A DNA stretch of 64,000 nt from JBBKWU01 sp037969035. GTDB taxonomy: Bacteria > Pseudomonadota > Alphaproteobacteria > Micavibrionales > Micavibrionaceae. The stretch lies in NCBI GenBank assembly GCA_037969035.1, contig JBBKWU010000012.1, positions 124,001 through 188,000 of the forward strand. The letters run 5' to 3'. Below, piece after piece: positions 55,868 through 64,000 of this stretch; position 1 is the first letter of the stretch; every line of letters starts with the position of its first letter. The notes below the pieces were generated by a model that worked only from the letters and a program-made list of their open reading frames with translations, was not told where the DNA came from and ran no database searches. A program made the translations under genes and the position numbers.

Positions 55868-56545
55868 TCAGTGATAAGTGCGCATAAGGCTCACGAGATG
55901 CCCTTGGATTTTGACCCGCTCTGGATCAAGCACTTGCGGTTCATATTCGTCATTTTCAGGCTCAAGAATGATTTTGTTCCCTGAACGACGGAATCGTTTC
56001 AATGTCACTTCTTCACCATCGACAAGTGCGACAACAATCATGCCGTTCTCTGCCGTTTCAGCTTTGCGGATAATGACAATGTCATGGTTGTGAATACCTG
56101 CGTTAATCATAGAATCACCATCGACCTCAAGCGCGTAATGCTCGCCATTGCGTGACATCATCGAAAGCGGGATTTCAACTTGTCCGCTTTCATCACGGAT
56201 AGCCTCAATCGGTGTGCCGGCGGCAATGCGGCCGTACAGAGGCACAATGTTTGTTGAATCGCTGTAGCTGTTATTATTGGCAGGTGTAGATGTTTTTGCC
56301 TCTTCGACGTTATCCGATACCTCAACATATCCTTCGGGCATGCGCGTGACCTCAAGCGCACGAGCACGATGCGGTAAACGCTCCAGATAACCACGCTCAA
56401 CCAAGGCGCTGATTAGACGGTGAATACCAGACTTAGATTTCAAACCAAGCGCGTTTTTCATTTCCTCGAAGGAGGGTGCTATATCACCTGTTTGCATACG
56501 TTCATGGATAAAAACCAACAGGTCTTTTTGTTTTTGCGTGAGCAT
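55868..56545 (-). CDS. lexA: SOS repressor LexA
   Basis: Represses DNA-damage genes and cuts itself when RecA is active. N-terminal winged helix (MLTQKQKDLLVFIHERMQTG, recognition helix near GLKSKSGIHRLISAL). The cleavage bond is A109-G110 in RIAAGTPIEA; the catalytic dyad is S145 (DGDSMINAG) and K183 (VTLKRF). 225 residues, slightly longer than in E. coli by the linker, as in other alphaproteobacteria. It is autoregulated by the repeats at 56603-56646. Confidence 0.96.
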   Translation of the reverse strand: MLTQKQKDLLVFIHERMQTGDIAPSFEEMKNALGLKSKSGIHRLISALVERGYLERLPHRARALEVTRMPEGYVEVSDNVEEAKTSTPANNNSYSDSTNIVPLYGRIAAGTPIEAIRDESGQVEIPLSMMSRNGEHYALEVDGDSMINAGIHNHDIVIIRKAETAENGMIVVALVDGEEVTLKRFRRSGNKIILEPENDEYEPQVLDPERVKIQGHLVSLMRTYH

Positions 56546-56602
56546 AATGAAGCCTTAATTTCAGAATTTAATGTCTATTACCAATTATTATGTATTTGCT
56601 TT

Positions 56603-56642
56603 GTTCTCCTTTATTTCTACTTTAGTTCTCGTTTGGTGTCAA
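56603..56642 (-). promoter_or_regulatory. lexA promoter overlapped by LexA operator repeats
   Basis: On the minus strand a perfect TTGACA (56642-56637), 17-base spacer and TAGAAA (56619-56614) form the promoter. Over it lie three tandem 11-base units on the plus strand, GTTCTCCTTTA, TTTCTACTTTA and GTTCTCGTTTG (56603-56635), giving GTTC-N7-TTTC-N7-GTTC, the alphaproteobacterial LexA site GTTC-N7-GTTC in extended form. Confidence 0.75.
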
Positions 56643-56711
56643 GGTGCGCAGAATTAAATTTCTGAATAATAATTATTCCAACGCAGCCCGTTTAGCCTTA
56701 CGCTTGGTTTT

Positions 56712-57734
56712 ATGAATTACAAAAATATATTTAAAAAAGTCAAAACCTATGGGTTTCAAAAGCCGCTAATTGTAGCGAGTGGCGTTATTGCGCTGCTTGT
56801 CCTGCTGCAGTTTATCCCGTTCAGCAGCAATGCACCTGATACTGAAACGGCAGCCCTAACGAACGAGGCGCAGAACACAACAATAGCAGCGACAGAAACA
56901 ACCGATCCGCCGCCCGAAATATTGACGCAAACACTGGTACTTAATTCACGTGAGCCGCGCAAATTGGTAATTCCTGAATATATTCCCCCCTCACAAACGG
57001 AGCATCCTGCGCGCTGGAAAGACAATGCTGTTAAAACCAACATTCCCAAAGGCATGGCAAAAATTGCGATCATCATTGATGATGTGGGCGTTAATTTAAG
57101 TGGCGCAAAAGAAGTCATCGCGCTGCCTGCGCCACTAACAATGGCCTTACTTCCTTACGCCGATCATGTTGATACGCTTGCCCAAGACGCCAAAAATGCA
57201 GGGCATGAGCTTATGATTCATATGCCGATGGAGCCGATGAATCCTGATCTAGATACAGGCCCGATTGTTTTAAAGACCGGTTATACCAGCCAAGAATTCG
57301 ATAGCATGCTTGATAAAGCACTAAAGTCCTTTGATGGCTATGTCGGGCTAAACAACCATATGGGCAGTAAACTAACCCAAGACCCCGAATCGATGCGCCG
57401 TCTGATGGATAGGCTCTATAAAGAGGGCATGTTGTTTGTTGATTCGCGTACCATCGCCAGTTCCGTCGCAGAGAAAACCGCTAATGATTTTCTGGTTCCC
57501 AACCTCGCGCGCGATGTGTTTTTGGATGATGATCCCTCCGCAGAGGCCGTTCATAAAAGTCTGATGAAGGTCGAACAAGTTGCCCGTAAATACGGCAGCG
57601 TCGTTGCCATTGGGCACCCAAAGACAGAAACCATTGAGGCTTTAAAAGCATGGATACCAACGCTTGCCGAGAAGAATATGGTTCTCGTGCCTGTGACGGC
57701 GTTGGTTACAGACCCCGCCGCCCAGAACAATTAA
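56712..57734 (+). CDS. divergent polysaccharide deacetylase family protein
   Basis: A 340-residue protein with an N-terminal membrane anchor (about residues 18-36), a Thr/Ala/Pro-rich linker to ~115 and a NodB-like domain of the YibQ/DUF610 group: AKIAIIIDDVGVN, ELMIHMPMEPMNPD and GLNNHMGSKLTQD, then FVDSRT and AIGHPKTETI. Such proteins act on periplasmic polysaccharides or peptidoglycan; substrate unknown. It is divergent from lexA and shares the 166-base intergenic region. Confidence 0.85.
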   Translation: MNYKNIFKKVKTYGFQKPLIVASGVIALLVLLQFIPFSSNAPDTETAALTNEAQNTTIAATETTDPPPEILTQTLVLNSREPRKLVIPEYIPPSQTEHPARWKDNAVKTNIPKGMAKIAIIIDDVGVNLSGAKEVIALPAPLTMALLPYADHVDTLAQDAKNAGHELMIHMPMEPMNPDLDTGPIVLKTGYTSQEFDSMLDKALKSFDGYVGLNNHMGSKLTQDPESMRRLMDRLYKEGMLFVDSRTIASSVAEKTANDFLVPNLARDVFLDDDPSAEAVHKSLMKVEQVARKYGSVVAIGHPKTETIEALKAWIPTLAEKNMVLVPVTALVTDPAAQNN

Positions 57735-57753
57735 TCTTGAAAAGACTTAGAGC

Positions 57754-59679
57754 CTAGAAGTTTTGCTGCTCACTGTTTGCGCCAAATGCTTGTTCAATCG
57801 CGGCTTTGTTGATTTTAACGCCGCGTTTTGCGCGTTCGTTTTCAAGGAAGAGCAGCATAAATTCATCAACCGTGCCACGTGTAGCAATTTGTTTGACGTT
57901 CTCCAAATCCTCTGTCGTCGCGTTGACAGCATCAGGAATTTTGATATTAACCGCACGTCCAATGAAATAGCCCTTGGCATCGCTCGTCACTGTGAACTCA
58001 TTCTCAGCCAAATCAAAAAACTTAGTTTTGGCCGTATCTGATAGACCTTCAGGAGCCTTGTCCAAACGCTTAATGCCTTTAAAGCTCTTAATGCTCAAAC
58101 CATTTTCTTTTGCGAGAGTGTTTAATTCCTTCTCACCAGCAATCGCTTGCTCGAGCGCTGTTTGCACTTTCATCTTGTTCAAAACATGTTGTTGATCTTG
58201 AATCCAAAGCTTTGCGAGATCGTCTTTGACGTCTTCAAACGGTTTATAGGATTTTTCCTTTACGCTATCAACACGCACCAAAGCAAAACGACCGTCCGAA
58301 AGCTCCATCACAGGGGCTATTTCGCTCGGCAACAATTCAAAGGCTGTTTCAAGAAGGAAAGCGCGGTCTTGGTCAAAACCTGCCAAACCTTCTTTGGCAT
58401 CTGCTGTTGAGCCATCTTCTTTCAATGGGCCATAGGTGCCGACCTTTAGATCAAGCGCCTTTGCCACATCTTCGAGGCTCGTGCCTTCTGCAATCTGTGT
58501 ATCAATGTTATTGGCGAATTCGTACATTTGGTTGCCGAGGCGCTCTTGCATCACTTCTTGGTGCAATATCTTTTTAACGTCAGCAAAAGGCTTCACGCTT
58601 GGCTCAGAAACTTCAACGAGTTTAAGAACGTGCCAGCCGAGGGGTGTTTCAAACGGGCCGATAACATCGCCCTGTTTTGCCACATCAAAGGCGGTTTCCG
58701 CGATTTCCTCAAACAAACCATCACGCTGAAAACTTTCCTCACCGAGGTAGGCATCAGCAGAACCCGTTACATCCGTAACCGCTTGCTTTAATGATGAGCT
58801 ACCAGCGTTCATCTTCTCAACGATTTCGATGGCTGCTGTTTGTGTATCAACAACGCTTTGCTCTAGCTTACGTTGTTCAGGCACAGAGAAATTGTCGATT
58901 TCGTTATCATAGATAACGCGCAATTCTTCGTCTGTGATCTCGATTGAGTCTTTGATTTTGTCATGGCTAAGAACAGCCACCGTAAATGTCCGTGTTTCAG
59001 GAATAGCGTATTTTTCCGTTGCCACTTGGTAGAACGGCATCAACAATTCATCCGAAGGCTCGCTATAATCTGTGATTTTATCATTCGGGAAGAAAACACC
59101 TTCGATTGTCCGTGTTTCATGTTGAAAACGGTACAAATCTTTGATTTCCTGATCGGGAGCGTAAGCCGTAGCCGCTGTTAAGGCGTTACGTAGAATAGCG
59201 TTGGTCATTTCTTGTTTTAACACCTGTACGAAGCCTTGCTCCGTCATGCCTTGCATTTGTAGGACGCGACGAAATGCGTCTTCTTTGCTCATCCCATTGG
59301 CGATAGAAGGCTCTAAAAGTCGTGAAATCTGCCGCCCCATGAGTTCGTCACTAATAACAATCCCCATATCGTTTGCCGCTTGGCGTGTCAGGCTATTGGA
59401 AATTTCGGCATTCATCATCTGGTCAACCATGCCGAGCTTATATGCTGTTTCCGCATCAATGCCTTGGCGTGATAATGCGCGCCCCAACATGGTGCTGAAA
59501 TTTTGCATTGATACTTTATCTTTGCCGACAACAAGCGCATCGGCGTTACTTCTGCCGCCACCGCTAAAGAAGTTACCCACATCCATAAGAACAAGTCCGC
59601 CTCCGGCTAAAACCAAAAAGCCCAACAGGATAAATTTCAAAAAACCGCTCTTTGCGTTGTCACGCAGGAATGTAAGCAT
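57754..59679 (-). CDS. ppiD: periplasmic peptidyl-prolyl isomerase PpiD
   Basis: Inner-membrane anchored folding factor for secreted and outer-membrane proteins. One N-terminal helix (KFILLGFLVLAGGGLVLMDV), a SurA-like chaperone region (VVGKDKVSMQNFSTMLGRAL), a rotamase-type domain with GPFETPLGWHVLKLVEVSEP near residues 343-362, and a C-terminal chaperone part. 641 residues, typical. Divergent from tpiA. Confidence 0.92.
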   Translation of the reverse strand: MLTFLRDNAKSGFLKFILLGFLVLAGGGLVLMDVGNFFSGGGRSNADALVVGKDKVSMQNFSTMLGRALSRQGIDAETAYKLGMVDQMMNAEISNSLTRQAANDMGIVISDELMGRQISRLLEPSIANGMSKEDAFRRVLQMQGMTEQGFVQVLKQEMTNAILRNALTAATAYAPDQEIKDLYRFQHETRTIEGVFFPNDKITDYSEPSDELLMPFYQVATEKYAIPETRTFTVAVLSHDKIKDSIEITDEELRVIYDNEIDNFSVPEQRKLEQSVVDTQTAAIEIVEKMNAGSSSLKQAVTDVTGSADAYLGEESFQRDGLFEEIAETAFDVAKQGDVIGPFETPLGWHVLKLVEVSEPSVKPFADVKKILHQEVMQERLGNQMYEFANNIDTQIAEGTSLEDVAKALDLKVGTYGPLKEDGSTADAKEGLAGFDQDRAFLLETAFELLPSEIAPVMELSDGRFALVRVDSVKEKSYKPFEDVKDDLAKLWIQDQQHVLNKMKVQTALEQAIAGEKELNTLAKENGLSIKSFKGIKRLDKAPEGLSDTAKTKFFDLAENEFTVTSDAKGYFIGRAVNIKIPDAVNATTEDLENVKQIATRGTVDEFMLLFLENERAKRGVKINKAAIEQAFGANSEQQNF

Positions 59680-59809
59680 GGATAGATACCTTTCAAAAAC
59701 TCATAAATCTGAATCATTTATATTAAAAACAGAGCAAACTATAAAACGCTGTGAATGTCCGAGCAACAGATGATTGCAATTCTTTTCTTATAACGTTAAA
59801 AATCAATGC

Positions 59810-60565
59810 ATGAAAAAACTTATCGCCGGAAACTGGAAAATGAACGGAACGCTCGAAAGTGCGAGTCAGCTGTTCGAAGATATTGCACAGGGATTAGTGC
59901 AAAACCCGCAAATACTGGATAAATGCGACATGTTAGTTTGTCCCGCATCGGTGCATTTACCGATCGTCAAGCAAACCCGCAACGAAGATCACGCAAAGAT
60001 ATTGATCGGTGCGCAAACATGTTCCTTTCAGGATGATGGGGCTTATACGGGCGAGATTTCTGCGACGATGCTCAAAGACATCGGTTGTGAGTACGTTATC
60101 ATCGGTCATTCCGAGCGTCGTATCTATCACCGCGAATCTAGCGTTGATATTGGCAAAAAAGTTACCAAAGCGCATGAGCACGGATTAGTCACTATAATAT
60201 GTGTCGGTGAAAAAGAAGATGAGCGCGAGGAGGGTGGCGCAAAAGACGTTGTTGAAGAACAGCTTCACCAGTCCATGCCGCCAGGCAGCACACCAGAAAA
60301 CACAGTCATTGCTTACGAGCCTGTTTGGGCAATTGGTACAGGTAAAACAGCCACACCAGAAGATGTCGAAGACATGCACGCTTTTATTCGTGAAAAACTA
60401 AAGGAAAAACTTGAAGATTCCGAAAAAGTGCGTATTTTGTACGGCGGTTCTGTAAAGCCTGAAAATGCTGCTGACCTGTTGAACATTAAAAATGTCGACG
60501 GCGCATTAATAGGGGGCGCAAGTCTAAGCGCAGAATCATTTTTAGGAATAGCGAAAGCAGTATAA
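59810..60565 (+). CDS. tpiA: triosephosphate isomerase
   Basis: Interconverts dihydroxyacetone phosphate and glyceraldehyde 3-phosphate. I chose ATG 59810 because it gives the family start MKKLIAGNWKMNGTL; the frame is open from 59774. Active-site residues are the Lys of GNWKMNG, the His of VIIGHSERR and the Glu of AYEPVWAIGTGKT. 251 residues. secG and pyrG follow, a common alphaproteobacterial order. Confidence 0.97.
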   Translation: MKKLIAGNWKMNGTLESASQLFEDIAQGLVQNPQILDKCDMLVCPASVHLPIVKQTRNEDHAKILIGAQTCSFQDDGAYTGEISATMLKDIGCEYVIIGHSERRIYHRESSVDIGKKVTKAHEHGLVTIICVGEKEDEREEGGAKDVVEEQLHQSMPPGSTPENTVIAYEPVWAIGTGKTATPEDVEDMHAFIREKLKEKLEDSEKVRILYGGSVKPENAADLLNIKNVDGALIGGASLSAESFLGIAKAV

Positions 60566-60569
60566 AACC

Positions 60570-60995
60570 ATGGAAAACGTCCTTCTCGTCATACATTTAA
60601 TTCTGGCTCTCAGCATTATCGGGCTTGTGCTTTTACAACGCTCAGAAGGCGGTGGCTTGGGTATCGGCGGCGGTGGCGGCGGTCTTGGTGGTATGGCTTC
60701 ACCAAAAGCAACAGCCAATGCGCTAACAAAAACAACATGGCTTTTAGCCGCATGCTTTTTTGCAACGAGCTTAACACTGGGTATTCTCGCGGGAACTCAT
60801 TCAGGTAGCAGGTCGATCCTTGATTCTGTGAATGATTCAATTCCTGCGATCGAAGGCACAATGGATGATGTTTCTGATGATGCCGCAGACGCAGCGGAAG
60901 CTGTAAAAACAGATTTAGAAGACACAGCCGAAAAAGCTGAAGACAAAGTAAACGAAAAACTTGATGAGGCACCACCTGTTCCTGTATCAGAGTAA
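60570..60995 (+). CDS. secG: preprotein translocase subunit SecG
   Basis: Small subunit of the Sec translocon. Two helices (about residues 3-20 and 52-72) flank the Gly-rich loop RSEGGGLGIGGGGGGLGGM. The C-terminal ~65 residues are acidic and Ala-rich (DAADAAEAVKTDLEDTAEKA), making 141 residues in total, longer than the ~110 of E. coli. It starts 4 bases after tpiA. Confidence 0.95.
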   Translation: MENVLLVIHLILALSIIGLVLLQRSEGGGLGIGGGGGGLGGMASPKATANALTKTTWLLAACFFATSLTLGILAGTHSGSRSILDSVNDSIPAIEGTMDDVSDDAADAAEAVKTDLEDTAEKAEDKVNEKLDEAPPVPVSE

Positions 60996-61009
60996 CTTAA
61001 TTTTTTTAA

Positions 61010-62647
<1,638 letters not shown>

Positions 62648-62653
62648 TAAAGT

Positions 62654-62683
62654 TTGACATATACCCGCCAAATTCATTATGGT
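62654..62683 (+). promoter_or_regulatory. promoter of the 103-aa gene
   Basis: A perfect TTGACA (62654-62659), 18 bases, TATGGT (62678-62683). An inverted repeat ATTATGG (62676-62682) / CCATAAT (62688-62694) spans the -10 box and the transcription start. Confidence 0.7.
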
Positions 62684-62715
62684 TTATCCATAATAATTTA
62701 AGGAGCGATATCGTC

Positions 62716-63027
62716 ATGGGACAAAAAGCAGCAATCAATCATAGACTAAAATGGAATGCCATTTACTCTGGCGTTGCCACACAAATTGCCTTTGGATCGG
62801 CTGTGGTTGCGGGCATCAGCGCCGAATTCACCTCCGCCGCAACGGCTGAAAAACTTGGTACGGCTGTTGATACATTAATGTGCGGTGGAATTCTGGCAGG
62901 GATGTCGATGGCCATCTCCGCTAGCTTTGTAATATATAAATATCAAAAAGAAGCCGATGCAGAACTCGCATACGAAGCCCGCGAAGAGCGTTTAGCAAAA
63001 TTCAGAATCCCAAATAACGATCTTTAA
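62716..63027 (+). CDS. hypothetical membrane protein, 103 aa
   Basis: An unrecognised protein. I chose ATG 62716 because AGGAGCG (62701-62707) precedes it and a promoter lies upstream; the open frame from 62536 runs inside pyrG. Two hydrophobic segments (about residues 15-35 and 53-76) suggest two membrane helices, with a charged C-terminal tail (YKYQKEADAELAYEAREERL). Its stop overlaps the stop of the next gene by four bases. Confidence 0.7.
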   Translation: MGQKAAINHRLKWNAIYSGVATQIAFGSAVVAGISAEFTSAATAEKLGTAVDTLMCGGILAGMSMAISASFVIYKYQKEADAELAYEAREERLAKFRIPNNDL

Positions 63028-63314
63028 AACTTCGGGGAGACTGGTGCCGTATCTTTCGGCTTAAACGGTATTCTGACCGAATTTGATTTGCTCGGATCGG
63101 TATTGACACATTGGCCAAAGCAATCCGTAAGCGGGATGACCACGAAGCTTACAACCACAGCGGACGTTAGTAAAAAGGCACAAGTGGCAACCATACTAAT
63201 CGCCATAACTTTTCCATCTGTTTCCGAGTTTTCAGGCACAGTTTCCTGTCCTTCATACGGTAATTTTGATGCGCCTTTAACGTCATTTTCTTCGCCAAAT
63301 TTTTTGTCTGTCAT
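63024..63314 (-). CDS. hypothetical single-helix membrane protein, 96 aa
   Basis: An unrecognised protein, convergent with the preceding gene. Residues 1-34 are polar and acidic, about 36-61 form one helix (VMAISMVATCAFLLTSAVVV), and the rest has two Cys (TDCFGQCVN) and a Pro/Lys-rich end. GGAGAG lies about 10 bases before the ATG, and the CCATAAT box stands 22 bases before it. Confidence 0.7.
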   Translation of the reverse strand: MTDKKFGEENDVKGASKLPYEGQETVPENSETDGKVMAISMVATCAFLLTSAVVVSFVVIPLTDCFGQCVNTDPSKSNSVRIPFKPKDTAPVSPKF

Positions 63315-63443
63315 GTTGTAAACTCTCCATTTATTGATTATGGAATAAACACATGCGCGAAAAAATACAAACTTTTCTTTGTTTTTCTGGAAAAAAGGTT
63401 ACTTTATGCGCTAATAAATAATGTGTAACCACAGGAACATATA

Positions 63444-64000
63444 ATGAAAACAGTAAAAGTCGGCAGCTACGAGATTGCCAATAACAAACCATTCACACTT
63501 ATAGCAGGGCCATGTGCCATGGAATCCCGCGATCACGCGATGTTCATGTGTGAAGGTATCAAGGCGATCACTGATAAGCTCGGCATCAATCTGATCTATA
63601 AAAGCTCGTTCGATAAAGCCAACCGTACGTCACTTGGTAGTGAGCGCGGCATGGGCATTGAAAACGCGCTGCCTGTGTTTGAGGAAGTTAAAAAGCAGTT
63701 CGGCGTGCCTGTTGTTACCGATGTCCACACAGCCGAGCAATGCGCGGTTGTGGCTGATATTATGGATGTCCTCCAAATCCCTGCGTTTTTGTGCCGTCAA
63801 ACAGATTTGCTGATTGCTGCTGCGAAAACAGGCAGGGCGATTAATGTTAAAAAAGGCCAATTCCTTGCGCCGTGGGACATGAAAAATGTTGCTGCTAAAA
63901 TTGCTGCAAGCGGTAACGAGAACATTATGCTGTGCGAACGTGGCGCGAGCTTTGGCTATAACACGCTTGTGTCTGATATGCGCAGCCTGCCGATTATGGC
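63444..64000 (+). CDS. kdsA: 3-deoxy-8-phosphooctulonate synthase (cut by window end)
   Basis: Makes Kdo 8-phosphate from arabinose 5-phosphate and phosphoenolpyruvate for LPS. The first 185 residues are present: [20 protein letters not shown] (about residues 20-39), [30 protein letters not shown] and [16 protein letters not shown]. The Cys of AGPCAMES is typical of both metal and non-metal forms. ACAGGAA stands 7 bases before the ATG. About 95 residues are missing. Confidence 0.96.
   Translation, partial: MKTVKVGSYEIANNKPFTLIAGPCAMESRDHAMFMCEGIKAITDKLGINLIYKSSFDKANRTSLGSERGMGIENALPVFEEVKKQFGVPVVTDVHTAEQCAVVADIMDVLQIPAFLCRQTDLLIAAAKTGRAINVKKGQFLAPWDMKNVAAKIAASGNENIMLCERGASFGYNTLVSDMRSLPIM

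Overview
The window looks like a stretch of chromosome from an alphaproteobacterium with moderate to low GC. Three things point there. First, the gene order nuoA-N / birA / coaX / rnj / DUF1467 / proS / lolC / lolD / dnaE. Second, the block rpsB-tsf-pyrH-frr-uppS-cdsA-dxr-rseP-bamA-ompH-lpxD-fabZ-lpxA-lpxI-lpxB followed by gltA, gltX, comEC and lexA. Third, a lexA promoter carrying direct GTTC-N7 repeats of the alphaproteobacterial type. The cell is Gram-negative with lipid A and Kdo (lpx genes, kdsA) and respires with a 14-subunit complex I. I cannot name the genus from sequence alone.

Layout. 1-5 kb: end of lon, hupB, then a small accessory zone (a 94-aa protein, two tandem paralogues of unknown family, tRNA-Val, a four-helix membrane protein, a secreted Cys/His-repeat protein), then ald and tRNA-Asp. 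5.1-22.4 kb: all nuo genes in the order A B C D E F G H I J K L M N, interrupted by seven extra genes, one of them antisense. 22.4-34.6 kb: birA, coaX, rnj, DUF1467, a secreted protein, an archaeal/eukaryal-type proS, lolC, lolD, three small hypotheticals and dnaE. 34.6-35.8 kb: an Acg-like flavoprotein. 35.9-50.7 kb: translation, nucleotide, isoprenoid, outer-membrane and lipid A genes. 50.8-56.5 kb: gltA and gltX (minus), comEC (plus), lexA (minus). 56.7-64 kb: divergent polysaccharide deacetylase, ppiD (minus), tpiA, secG, pyrG, two small convergent membrane proteins and the start of kdsA.

How the genes work together. The Nuo block builds NADH:quinone oxidoreductase. UppS, CdsA and Dxr supply isoprenoid and phospholipid precursors. 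RseP, BamA, OmpH/Skp and PpiD handle envelope stress and outer-membrane protein folding. LpxD, FabZ, LpxA, LpxI, LpxB and KdsA make lipid A and Kdo, and LolC/LolD export lipoproteins.

The most unusual points are the seven unexplained genes inside the nuo cluster, the proline-tRNA synthetase of non-alphaproteobacterial type at the standard proS locus, a triple 11-bp repeat lying over the lexA promoter, a CCATAAT box at a fixed distance before three unrelated small genes, and a secreted protein made of Cys-His-Gly repeats. No CRISPR array, insertion sequence, prophage or rRNA was seen. No gene-free stretch exceeds 300 bases.
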